64,000 nt of DNA from Pocillopora verrucosa. Its lineage: Eukaryota > Cnidaria > Anthozoa > Scleractinia > Pocilloporidae. Location of the stretch: contig NC_089315.1 in assembly GCF_036669915.1 (NCBI RefSeq), positions 6,595,791 to 6,659,790 of the forward strand, given 5' to 3'. This document shows positions 35,796-46,891 of this stretch, piece after piece; within the stretch, counting starts at the first letter, position 1; each line of letters starts with the position of its first letter. Below the pieces are notes generated by a model, which was not told the DNA's origin, made no database searches, and was given only the letters and a program-made list of their open reading frames with translations. The translations under genes were made by a program, and so were the position numbers.

Positions 35796-37858
35796 TCACA
35801 GTAATCAAGTCGGTTTTAGTTCTAAAGGACTAGATTAAAAATAACATAACCAGACATTGACAAATGAAAACAAAAAGGATTTTAATATCTATTTTAACGT
35901 AATGTAAAACACTATTAAATGAACATAGCTTTTTCTTAGAGAAAAACAAAAACCCCTAAGCAAAAAATAATAAAAATTGTCAATACCTCAAGTATTTGAA
36001 ATCTCTTTTTTCAACCAGTCTTCAAGAATGGTTGCAACATCATCTCTATCCATATCATCCTCTCTAAGAAATTCTTTGAGCTTCTCTACAGTTGCCTCAC
36101 GCTTAACAGACCACAGGTCAAGAAGATCATGGGTAGGATTTGCTGACCGTTTTAAATTTTTTATCACATCTTGATCAAATCCCATTTTCTCTCCAAGTAA
36201 GCGATAATCATTAAAATAATAATTATCTTCTACATTAAGTTTAAGGCAGATTTTACTCTTCACTTTAATTGGAATGTCTGCGACTTTAAAAGATCGCCCA
36301 GTGGCAGTCACTTTAGCCTGATCTGCATTTGAATCATTATCGTTGGCACTTTTTAGGTCTGCTGCGGCATTATCCATCTGATTCATTTCACTGCCCCCTT
36401 TGTTGATCTTCTTGTTAGCCTCAACGCCTGGCCTTTCATCCTCCACTATGTTACATTCATCTATAAACAGGAAAGGAACAAAGAATAGGTTACCCTCTTT
36501 GTTGTTAATGGAGAAAAAAAGATTCGTAACCACCACTAATGAACACAACCTTTTTTTTAAGCTTGCTTAGGGGGAATATATAAACTTTAATTTAATTTAT
36601 ACAGGCTCACACGAATACATACACAGACAACACCCACAAATTTTGATAACGAGTTAAACCTACGTAGCTAGGGATATATTATTTAAACAATCAAACAATG
36701 GCCATTGAAAAGTGATTAGTATAAATCATAAAATTTGCACTTCGCGGAAAAAAAGCACAATTCACATCGTAATTTACAGACTCAACACCTTACATTAAAA
36801 AGTTTAGTTTCCTTGCATCGCCGCTCGAAGACCATGTCTCATGTTACTAGCAGCAGAGGTAAGGAGGACATTATATTGAGCGGCATACCTTGGGCAATAC
36901 AAGGAACAATGTTTCACTGATTCAGAGTCAACACCGTAGTCGCAAATAGGCGACGAAAAACTATAAATTTTGAAGCCTTTTTCCCCAAGACTAGAAAACC
37001 CAAGTCAAAGGTTGTTGTGATCAAAAGATACACGCCTTGAAAAATAACAATCGTGTAACCTACTGTAAGTATTTCTCCTGACCGAGTAAAATTCTCCTAT
37101 TTGATGTTGAAAACTAGATATGATATATAAATGTATTCAACTTAACCATTTAGGATAGTGCTGCATAGGCCATATTGCTCTTGCAGCATTAGGAGAAGTA
37201 AACTTCAATTAATCTTTTCTCCAAAGTTGACATGATTTGTTTTGACACTTTCAGTAGGGAGGTATCCAAAGTTTTATGATATAAAGTCACGTAAAGAGCA
37301 GGTGTTGTTAGACGGCAATTCATTGGTTGACAACCTTGAGCTAATACATCATTAGATGGTGGTGGGTGTATTTTTCAAAAATTTTACCTGGTTCACTTTT
37401 ACTGAATGAAAAATTGCTGCCATTTAGAGGCATATCATCTTCTGATCCTCTTGCGCTTGTGCTTGTGCTGGGAAGACCATCCTGGACAGATCTCCCAGTC
37501 ACGTGGGTTGGACCACAAGCTGTCAAAACAATCATGTAAGTAAATTTTTTTTTCTACATGTAAAAAATTCCTCCATCTAAAAAATTCCTCCTCATATCCT
37601 TTTCTATTTGTGAAAAGAAGTAAGAAAGAGAAGTAGAAAAAAGTAAGACTGTAAAGAAGTAAGCAAGGAATTGTTTAATGTGGAAACAAAAACAAGCATC
37701 AAGACATCATCAGTGAGGAAGTTAACATTTTTTTCTGGCTGCTGGGTTAATCAGTTCAAAGTTTAAGCTTATGGTGACAACACTGGGCCCAGCCGGAAAA
37801 CACGGGCTGAATTTACAAGAAAACAGGGAAATCATGATATCCCATATGCAGAAAGAAA
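35757..37858. repeat. about 2.1-kb duplicated block, copy 1
   Basis: It is collinear with 58311-60447 in the same orientation. Both begin CGACTCCAGG and end at CAGAAAGAAA, with scattered substitutions and small indels between. The block contains the two death-domain exons and their intron. Similarity stops exactly where the gypsy sequence begins at 37859. Confidence 0.85.
35988..37519 (-). CDS. death-domain protein, two 3' exons (copy 1)
   Basis: Exon a is 37519-37388 (44 codons, Ser/Thr-rich and acidic, phase 1-1). Exon b is 36460-35988 (473 nt, ending in TGA). Exon b starts DECNIVEDE, passes a polar linker (NDNDSNADQAK) and ends in about 90 residues with the death fold (LGEKMGFDQD, LLDLWS, DDVATILEDWL). 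The pattern ANPTHDLLDLW recalls the MyD88/Pelle/NF-kB p105 class of death domains, which act in Toll/IL-1-type or apoptotic signalling. Upstream exons are missing: the gypsy insertion lies right behind the 5' side. Both exons are free of stops and have good splice sites, so purifying selection or youth is possible. It could be a functional gene end or a duplicated fragment. It starts without an obvious ATG. Confidence 0.6.
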
Positions 37859-38020
37859 ATCCGCTAAGTTAAGGCACATACTATCCCTGCTGGACAGACT
37901 ATTCGTTTACCTTGTCGTGCCAACACTGGACCAATTCACCGCAAGACACCGGTAATATTTGAACCAGATGAGCTGGCTACCTGGCCTTCAGGATTAGAAG
38001 TACATGATTCCCTTACAACT

Positions 38021-41000
38021 ATGAAGGAAGGTGATGTTACCATATTATCCATCAACGTGACCAACAACACCAATCACGACATCTCTCTACCCAGAAGAGT
38101 GGTCCTCGGCCGCCTTCGGTTAGTTCGCTCGGTGACTCCTGTTGAAGTGAGATTCAAGAATACAGAGACGCAGACTCCAGACAAGGAGCTGCCCTGCGAA
38201 GAACATAAACTAACTGAGAAAATTGAGAGTAACTTGTCTTAGTTACCAGAAGTTGATTTGAGTGGACTGACAGCAGAACAAAAGGAGCAAGCAAAGCAGT
38301 TGTTATTAGAAGAAGCAGATGCATTTGCGATGAGTGACAATGATGTTGGCTGCATCTCAGAGTTAGAAATGGATATTTAAGATGACTAGTGACCAGCCAG
38401 TTCAGAAGAATTACCTTTCCCTACCCCGTCCGTTTTATCCAGAAGTTAAGGCTATATTGAGGACCTGCTTAACCGAGGTTTTCTTCAGGAAGTCTACATC
38501 CCCATTCTCAAGTGGTGTTGTATGTGTCCGTAAGAGAGATGGTGGAATGAGACTATGTATAGATTACCGAGAATTAAAGAAGAAAACTGTGCCAGACCGT
38601 CACCCGATTCCTCGTATCCAGGAAGCTTTGGACAGTTTGGGGGGCAAGTCGTGGTTTAATGTCCTGGACCAAGGCAAAGCCTACCACCACGGATTCATGG
38701 GAAAGTACTGTCAACCATTGACAGCCCTTGTCACACCGTTGGGGCTATAAGAATGGGTTCGGATACCCTTCAGACTGATGAATGCGCAAGCAAATTTTAA
38801 GAGATTTATGGAGAATTGCCTCAGGGAGCTCCGCGACGAGATATGTATTCCTTACTTGGATGATGTAATAGTATTCTCAGTGACATTTTCTTAACACATT
38901 GAATACCTTCGTAAAGTTCTCTGTCGCTTGAAGAGTTATGGTGTAAAGTTAAAATCGAGAAGGTGTGCATTTTTCAAACGTGAAGTGCCTTTCCTTGGAA
39001 GAGTTATCTCTCAGGATGGGTACCAAATAGATCCCAAAGCCACATGTACAGCGATTGCAATGAAGAACTTAAGACCACGAACAGTTAGAGAAGTGAGAAA
39101 ACTCATAGGTCTTCTTGGTGTGTACCGTCGTCATATCAAAAAGTTTACACAAACAGAAAAACCCATTTATGATCTTCTCAGCCTTGACCTGTGAAAGAAG
39201 AAGAATGTCACCTCCACTAAACATAGTCCAAGGGGAAACAGTGGGCAAATATCATCTTCATCACCAGTGGAGTGGGAGACCCAGCACCAGTCAGCATTAG
39301 AGGTCTTAATAGATCACATAACGTCACCCCCTGTGCTGGCGTACCCAGATTACGATGCAGCATTTATAGCACATACTGATGCGTCACAGGATGGCCTAGG
39401 TGCGGTTTTGTACCAAGAACAGAATGGCTCTACACGAGTAATCGCCTACGCATCAAGAACTCTGACTCCATCAGAACGCAACTATCATATGCATTCAGGC
39501 AAGCTGGAATTCCTGTCCTTGAAATGGGCAGTGACAGAACAGTTCAGGGATTACCTCTACTACGCCCCTGAATTTGTGGTATACACAGACAACAATCCCT
39601 TAACTTATGTGTTAACGTCTGCCAAACTAAATGCCACATGATTGAGTGGGTTGGAGAGCTCGCGGACTTCAACTTTGAAATACGGTAATGACCAGGCAAG
39701 TTGAACACTGATGCTGACAGTCTTTCCAGGATACCTGCTGACTTCAAGAACTACATGGATAGTTGTACTGAGAATAGTTCCTGAGAGCTTGCAGGCCTCA
39801 ATCTGTGGAATTCAGACATTGTCAAGTGGGGACTCAATTTGGTTGATGGCCCTGACTGATGACGACGGGGAGCTCCATCAGGTAGACATTCCGTCACAAG
39901 CAGGCTGCAATCAAGTAAAAGTTGTGGATATAGTGAGAGCACAGAAAGAAGAACCTCACATTGGGCGTGTCCTGAAAGTCATCAAAGCAAAGCAGAAGCC
40001 GACAGTTGGGCAGAAACAAAAAGAATCGCCATTGGTTCGAAAGCTCCTGAATGAGTGGCACAAACTTCATGAAGACAAGAAGAGTAGCATCCTGCATCGT
40101 AATCAGAAGATAGTTCTACCACACCGTATACCGTGAACTCCATGAAGAAATAGGTCATCCTGGTGTCGAGAGGGTGCTTGCGTTGGCTCTTGAGAGATTT
40201 TATTGGCCTTACATGAGCACGGATATAGACAACTTTATCCATCATACATGCCGCTGTCTGAAACAGAGACGCCCAAATCTACCAACAAGAGAGCCATTAA
40301 AGCCAATTGTCACAACAGCTCCTCTTCAAATACTCTCCATTGACTTTGTACGCCTAGAACGGAGTTCAGGGGGCCACAAGTACATTCTGGTTGTGGTAGA
40401 TCACTTTACTAAATATATGCTCAAGCATACCCAACGAAGAACAAAACCGCCGTTACTGCTGCAGACAGAATCTTCAATGACTTTATCCCGCGTTTTGGAT
40501 TTCCAGAGAAACTCCATCATGACATGGGAGGGGAGTTTGAAAATCATTTGTTCGAGCGGTTAGAGGAATTTTCCTGGAGTTATGCATTCTAGAACTACCC
40601 CGTATCACCCACGAGGGAACGGTTTGGTCGAACGGATGAATCGCACGCTACTAAATATGCCGCGAACTCTCCCTGGAACTCGCAAATCCAGTTGGAAGGA
40701 GCATGTAAACAAGCTCATTCATGCATATAATTACACTGTTCATGAGTCAACAGGTTATTCTCCGTTTTTCCTGTTGTTTGGTCGAAGCCCACGACTACCA
40801 ATTGATGCAATCTTTGACCCCCAACCAGAAACAGGAGCCAGATCACATGCTGAGTATGTGACTAAGTGGAAGACTGCCATGCAAGAAGCTTACTCACTCG
40901 CATTGAAATCTGCCGCGAAAAGTGCCATTAGAGGAAAAAGGAATTACGACAAACGAGTGAGATCTTCAGCACTGCAAGTGGGAGATCGTGTCCTAGTCTG

Positions 41001-41142
41001 CAACCTCACCCCTCGCAGTGGACCTGGAAAACTCCGTGCCTTCTGGGAAGATGAGATTCAGGTGGTGATTGCAAGAAAAGGTGAGGGAAGCCCTGTGTAT
41101 GACGTGAGATCAGAATCAGGCCAGAGACAGAGTCGTACTTGA
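38021..41142 (+). pseudogene. gypsy pol remnant (RT, RNase H, integrase)
   Basis: In order: a spacer region (38021-38242); RT with RKRDGGMRLCIDYRELKKKT near 38530-38590 and a YLDDVIVFS box near 38855-38880; the RT connection (38928-39194); RNase H with HTDASQDGLGAVLYQ near 39370-39415 and a later TDNN (39267-39641); and an integrase zinc-finger/core region (40140-41140) with HRVYRELHEEIGHPG at its start and PYHPRGNGLVERMN near 40605. The pieces lie in different frames separated by stops (for example around 38750, 39195, 39640 and 40560), so no full polyprotein can be made. Confidence 0.8.
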
Positions 41143-41337
41143 CATCGAAACCTGTTACTTCCTTGTGACCATCTTCCGTCTAAACAGTGGCAGGAGCTTC
41201 CTTCTGTAAGGAAACCGAGACCACCAACACTTCATCATTGCGATGACGGTCAGCAGCTGATGTAGGATGAGCATAGCTATGGAAGTGACAGCGATGATGA
41301 CCTTCCCGACATCTCAACATTTACCTATCACCAGGAA

Positions 41338-41856
41338 ATGATGGCAATGATCAATCCCAGATACAGGTACAGTCTGCAAGCAAAGAAGCAGTCGGAGCAG
41401 AACCAAACCCCCCAAAATGTCAATTCTGATGAGGTGTCAGTCCAAATTGAGGTAAGTGCTATCATCACTGATTCTCCTGATGAAGTACCAGCGACTGAAA
41501 ACCCTCAAGCCATTGGTGGAGAAACAAGCATGGAAGAGGATGCTAGTAACCGAGGTCGCCCTCAGCGGGCAAGACAAGGACCCAAACGACAAACATCTGA
41601 CAGTCTTGGGAACCCAACTTACGTACGAGAGATTAATGCAGGACCACCTACCGAGATAAACCAGGTTGGAATACCATCGCAAGTACCCTATATACCTGCG
41701 CCACCAGTAAACAAGTACGGTATGCTGCCACCACCAATGACCGGTTTCACCCCACCTGCAGTACCCATGATGTTCTGGAGGGCAAATACGATGATGCCGT
41801 ATGGGATGCCCTATCCAGCAGTGCTTCAGTTACCACAATGGGAAATGCCACATTAG
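41338..41856 (+). pseudogene. C-terminal proline/methionine-rich frame of the gypsy element
   Basis: This open frame of 172 codons follows the integrase region. It has a basic patch (RGRPQRARQGPKR) and a tail rich in Pro and Met (YGMLPPPMTGF). Such basic and proline-rich extensions are common at the pol end of gypsy elements. A separate function is possible but not shown. The 5' link to integrase is broken. Confidence 0.55.
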
Positions 41857-42188
41857 CCATTCCAGTACAGACCGACAATAACCCGTGTACTACATTCTTG
41901 TTGCTCAGAGAACTTAGAAGCAAAAATGTAGTTTTCTTTTGTGTATTTTAACATTCGTTTCATGAATGCTGAGAGAACTATCCAGAGATGGTCTTTGTGA
42001 TACAGAATTGTGAACAGAGGTATGGTCAGATGAACTGTGATAGTTGGTGGTCTGTAAGGAGCTGGGCCTGATCACTCTAGGATTTATGTGTTGAACAATC
42101 CTAATACACAAGCCCCTGTTGTAGAGGAATATTTTGTATCACATGCTAAATGTCACGAATGACATTTCTTTTTCAGGTTAGGGGGAAG

Positions 42189-42752
42189 TGTTGGGTAGTG
42201 AAATCACGTTGTTTCCTAGAGGAATTTATGTTAAGTGTCAGGCGTTCGCGCGGAAAGGACTGGACATCCTGGTAGATGTCATATGACGTAAGAAAAAACA
42301 TGTGCTGGAGAGAACCGAGCAATAAAAAAGTTGTTAGGATAATCTTATGTTCAGTTGGTAACGAATACACGTGGAAAACCTAAAATCGTGTGGGTATTGT
42401 GTAACTTAACACCAGATGCGCCACAATCTTCACAGGTTTCTTAAGTTCCACGTTTTGTGTTAGGGCAGGGTAACTGCGTGGACGTATGCTTTTCTTTCCG
42501 AACAGAATCCCGATTGACTCCACCATGCTGCAGTCCTCCTGTCCCCTTATTTGAGAGGCTCTCTTGTATTGCAAAGTTATTTACAGAATTCCTATTATTC
42601 GACAAGCCTAGACAGTAGTTGTTGTCAAGTTTCTTCCCTGTTTTATCTGTATTTTACCTGTATTTTGGTCACCGTTATTGATAGCTACATCTTGGCTAAA
42701 GTGTAGCTCTTGGCTTGGGTCCCTATCGCCGTGTTCCACCTTACCCATCACA
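42189..42752 (+). repeat. 3' LTR of the gypsy element
   Basis: It starts TGTTGGGTAG right after the polypurine tract and contains an AATAAA-type signal at about 42321. A plausible end is TTACCCATCACA (42741-42752), an imperfect inverse of the start. No 5' LTR is available for comparison, so the right border is provisional. Confidence 0.5.
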
Positions 42753-43064
42753 TGGGCTCGTTCATCACCTACGCCATTATACCGCCTAGAAGTAAACAGA
42801 GCTAAATATGAGTCAAGTAATTAAATAAACTATACTACTGACTCAATTAAAGACAAAAATGAATTGAAACAGCCGTTGAAATTGAACTGCAGAGGCACCG
42901 ATCATTATAAGGATATCATTTTATAAGTAAGTGAAGTCCACAAACGTAGACAAAAGCTATATTTATCTACAATCAATTCCAAAGGAAGTGAATTTCAAAT
43001 TTGACTGGTAGTATAAACAGATGAATGAGAAATGACTGAATAATTCAAATATAATTTCATACCT

Positions 43065-43190
43065 GAAATTAAGAGATCCTCGCAGCTAAGAAGACTACTG
43101 AAACAAGTAGTTGTAAATAGGACCTGACCTGGTCCTATTTACAACTACTCGTTTCAGTAGTCTTCTTAGTTGCGAGGATCTCTTAATTTC
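43065..43190. repeat. 126-bp near-perfect hairpin (SINE-body related)
   Basis: The left arm GAAATTAAGAGATCCTCGCA and the right arm TGCGAGGATCTCTTAATTTC are exact inverted copies at the ends. The arms continue (AGAAGACTACTGAAAC / GTTTCAGTAGTCTTCT) to a small loop near 43120-43136. It shares the GATCCTCGCAG core with the SINE at 31000-31203. It lies just 3' of the SEA/TM exon of gene C, where a tail exon would be expected. Confidence 0.85.
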
Positions 43191-43254
43191 ATCTCTCCAC
43201 CGCAGTGCAAATATATGAATTTTCATATATCTAAAATCATCATTAATTTCATAC

Positions 43255-43698
43255 TTTTTGCGCCAGATAAATACGCCAGCGATAATGATAACGATAACGA
43301 TTCCACTTGTGACTGTTCCTGCTGTTGTTGAATCAATGGTTCCCTTTTTCGACGACACTCCTTTCGTAACCTCCTCTCCATTGATATCGTTGGGGAGTTC
43401 CGTATAATTACAAAAATTTTCGAATGATGGAGGGTTACAGTTTACATATATAACCTTGTATCCACCTAAATGTTTGCTGATATAGTAGACGCTCTTTTGC
43501 ACGATATAATCCAAAGTGCTGTTTTTTATTACCGTACGGTATGAATTGGATTGGGTTCGAAGAATGAGTGAAAAAACAACTTCAGTATGATTCAGAACTG
43601 AAGACTCTCCGGGTTGCTTTAGGACTCTGATCTGAGCTGAACTGGCGTTGGAATCATTTGGTAAGATGCTGCATAACTGCTTTTCAATGGTTGTGTTT
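43255..43698 (-). CDS. Gene C exon: SEA-like second half and membrane helix
   Basis: The frame runs from NTTIEKQLCSILPND through VVFSLILRT and five or more N-glycosylation sequons to the helix TSGIVIVIIIAGVFIW and RKK. It then meets a donor GTATGA. The phase-2 start and position match exon 13 of gene A and exon 15 of gene B. The polybasic cleavage motif seen in those genes is not present in this exon. Confidence 0.65.
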
Positions 43699-46600
43699 CT
43701 GTCGAGAAGGAAAGGATATCTCGATGTTTTACATATCTTATGCTAAAGCATGATCATGTGGTGGTTGCACATTGCTTTACATTCAAGTTCCACATTCAGG
43801 TGCACTGAGTCAGAGCAGTCAAGCACACTTGGTCACTGTGTTGGGTTCCCCCTGCCTCCTAGTCAAGTGAGGCAGTCACTTTAATTCGTCCATACCGGAA
43901 ATAGCTTTAATGCTTCCTTTTTTCTAATTATCAATGGTGTTTTCGCTCTGATGGGCATGCCTTCCCATGTTGGGTTTCCATAAATATTACTATATAGCAA
44001 GAAAATTTCAAACTTCAACGGTAATATACCAAAACGGGAATCATTTCATTTCCACAAACAGTGTTTGCAATACCTTGATTTGCAACTGCATGTATCCTCA
44101 TAGCAGTAGTCTCTTATCCCTTTCACGACTGCTTGTTTAAATTTCTCTTCCTCCCACTGATAGACATATTTTAATACATTCTTATAAGTTATTAAAATAG
44201 ACAAAAAGGAGTAGGTTCTTCAACCTACTTATCTTATTATAATATCGATACTTCGTCCTTTAGTCAGTAAACCCCTTGACTGCCCAACCTTAAGGGACTC
44301 TGCTTAGGAGTTATGTGCCCAACAGACCGTGCCTGGAGTATTTAGGCTACAACCGCTTAGTAAAGCTGGGAATGACCTCTCATGTGATGACTTTTGGATC
44401 ACCCCTCAGCAGCAAAGCAAATTCCAGATAGTTCAAGAAACAGATATAGCTGCAATGGCCAGTATTACTTGTAACAGTATCATAGAAGTCCAAAAGAGCA
44501 GACAATTGTGTTCGAGCGAAAGCAAAAGACACCAGCCATTAATTATTCGCTGGGAGCGGGAGATGGGGGTGAGGGTCAGAGGATTTCCTTTTTGTTGCGA
44601 TGAAATGTACTTCAAAAGAAAATTAAAATACCTCTTCCATTTTCATTTCCAATGTAATACTGACAGCCACCAGATCTATTTAAAAAGAAGTTTGATTTGG
44701 CTAATTACAACTGGTGAACCAATATCTTTGTGGGTAATGCAGTGATAATTGATGGTTCAAAAATGTTTGTTTCGTTCTTTTATTTTCAAAGAAAATAGTC
44801 GAGTGTCGACTTTGAGTGCCCCTTGGCTACTAAAAAATGTTCTCTTATACTTGTGACTGAATGTGTATTGCTGTCTTTTCCTGCAGCTTTTTAGAAATGT
44901 ATGCCATGAAACATTCTTCTACATGGAAATTTAAAACACGTTTTCCTGAACTGATTGTACGAAAAAAAAATTAAATTGTTCCACATTGAGGATTTTATTG
45001 TACACGACTAAATTTATCTTGAAAATAGTTTAAAGTCTCCTTTAAAGTGTTTATAGTTTAAAGTTTCATATAGGGTTAAATTAAAAAATCGAAGTAGGAA
45101 GAACAACAAACAATTTTTACTTACTTAGAGGTTGCCTTGATCCGTCTGATACGGTAATTCCATGTATTTCAGGGAAAGACAGGTCGAGATTTCCAAGATA
45201 TTCAAGGTTTGTTTTGTCCACCAGCCGAATTTTTTTTGCTCTGTTATCAGACAAGTAGACAGTCCCGTTGTGAAGTGTTATAGCGACCAGATGACTGTTA
45301 GTTATCTTTTTTGATAGTTTTTGATTGCGTCCGTCCAGATCAGCTCTACCGACCACACCCGGACCAGCGTCGACCCAATAAATTACGCTCTCTGAATCAG
45401 CGTAGTCTACTATTACACCATTTACCCACTGCAAAGGGAAACTGGAACTCGCTTCTACAATGGTGACCCTTTCCTTCCCGTCTAAGGTGGCTCTCTCAAT
45501 TTTAGGATTTGAACCCCAATCTGTCCAGAAAATGTACCTGTAAGATTTGATTCATTAATTTTGTGTTATTCCTCTTGACAGCAATTAATTTCAGGGTGTT
45601 AATATTAGAAAAAAGGACCTGATTATTTAACAAAGAGCAGTAAATTGTTAATAATTGTCAAGGCGATTGGCTAACCTATCCTGCTGAGAGGCAGTTACGG
45701 TTCTGTATCATTAGAACTCTCATTTTTTAATAAAAAATAACCAAAATTTCAAGGGAATTTTGCCCATTTGGTTGCGAAGAGACGACTTTTGCAGCAACTC
45801 TCTCACGCCATTAGAGCAAATTGTACAAAACATGTAACAGAGAAACGTGATTCACCACTAATGAAAAAAGTGCACTTTGGATGATTTCACGTCTTCAATG
45901 CTATACCCTGAAGCGTTGAGAACACCGTCCTAAGGAAGTGGTTGAACAAAAAAAGAAATAACAAAGAAAAAGAATTAAAAAAGGTCTATCCTAAGTGTCA
46001 AAATTAGACGTTTCCTAGTTATATCGAGCTTCTCAGTTCGTAAGTTGTGATTTCAATACTTAAAGTACATATGACTTCTCCTTACTCACCCATTGACCGA
46101 ATCAGCAGCAATACCTCGAGGCTTGTCAATGTCTCGGTCAAACAGTATCTTTCTGTCACTTCCGTCAACCTTCGCCATTTCTATTCGGTTGTTTGTTGTG
46201 TCCGTCCAAAATATGTCTTTGCTAATCCAGTCTATAGCTATTCCTCCCACTTTACCGACGCCTTTCGTCACATTTTCTTTAATGTTCGTCTGAAGATCCA
46301 TTCTTTTGATGGTACCACTCCAAGAGTCACTCCAATAGATATAATTGTCCTCTACGTCCATTGCAACAACAATGACCTTTCCAATATCTTGCACAACAAC
46401 ACTAGAAGCGGTTTTCCCAGCCAGCAGGTTGATACTATTTATGGTATTCCCAACACTATAGTACAAGCATGGCTCTTCACACGCTGTGAGGAGAGGAGAA
46501 TAGCTAATTCAAAAATTCCACAAGATAACTGGTGAATGGGAAGCAGTACAGTAGAGAAAAACAAGAGAAATTAGCATCTGCCAGATCAAATCGAACAGTT

Positions 46601-46891
46601 AAAATAGAAAGGGCGTTGTACTGATTAATTTTAATCACTTCCTTTTCGATAGTTAACAATTACTACGCTAAGCCTCCTTATTGTGCAGCTGTGCTCTTAA
46701 ATATTCCTTTCCTCCGTAAAGGTTTGTAAGTCAGTAACACAGTGAATCAGTGCAGTTACCAAAACACATTTTGCGACGAAGATTGACGAAATCGGTTGAC
46801 AATTCAGGTTAAAACGATGAAGTAACTTACCATGGATGATTTTACAAAGACGCCATAATAGGAGAATTAAAAATAACTTCAATCCCTTCAT
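43255..46891 (-). CDS. Receptor gene C: inverted, incomplete YWTD/SEA-like receptor
   Basis: Exons found on the - strand are 46891-46831 (signal peptide), 46483-46090 and 45537-45125 (one YWTD propeller, joined in frame), and 43698-43255 (second part of a SEA-like region plus membrane helix). The first three join in frame and leave phase 1. The last needs phase 2 at its start, so at least one exon between 45125 and 43698 is unseen or lost; no EGF or SRCR was found there. A cytoplasmic tail exon was also not found below 43255, where hairpin and gypsy sequence lie. It is either a compact paralogue of genes A and B with diverged small exons, or a decaying copy. No stop or frameshift is present in the exons seen. 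Confidence 0.6.
45125..46483 (-). CDS. Gene C exons 2-3: YWTD beta-propeller
   Basis: The exons are 46483-46090 and 45537-45125. The domain opens ACEEPCLYYS, matching the Cys pair at the start of gene A's first propeller. Blades show YIYWSD, GIAIDWISKDIFWTD, RIEMAKVDG, YIFWTDWGSNPKIERATLDG, VIYWVD and TVYLSD. The intron position (SVNG/YIFW) is the same as in every propeller of the cluster. Confidence 0.88.
46831..46891 (-). CDS. Gene C exon 1: signal peptide
   Basis: ATG at 46891, then MKGLKLFLILLLWRLC (a strong hydrophobic core) and a donor GTAAGT in phase 1. This matches the phase-1 entry of the propeller exon at 46483. Confidence 0.8.

Larger units (their letters stand above)
37859..42752 (+). 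mobile_element. Ty3/gypsy LTR retrotransposon, 5'-truncated and inactive
   Basis: The copy begins inside the protease-RT spacer. It runs through reverse transcriptase, RNase H and integrase to a proline-rich C-terminal frame, a polypurine tract (GGGGGAAG, 42181-42188) and a 3' LTR. No gag and no 5' LTR were found. The enzyme frames are broken by several frameshifts and stops, so the element is dead. It follows directly on the duplicated block 35757-37858. The exact right end is uncertain. Confidence 0.8.

Noticed and set aside
44329..44745. 138-codon + strand frame opposite the gene C intron
   Set aside because: No recognised domain. The interval was read on both strands for the missing EGF exon of gene C and no six-cysteine pattern was found.
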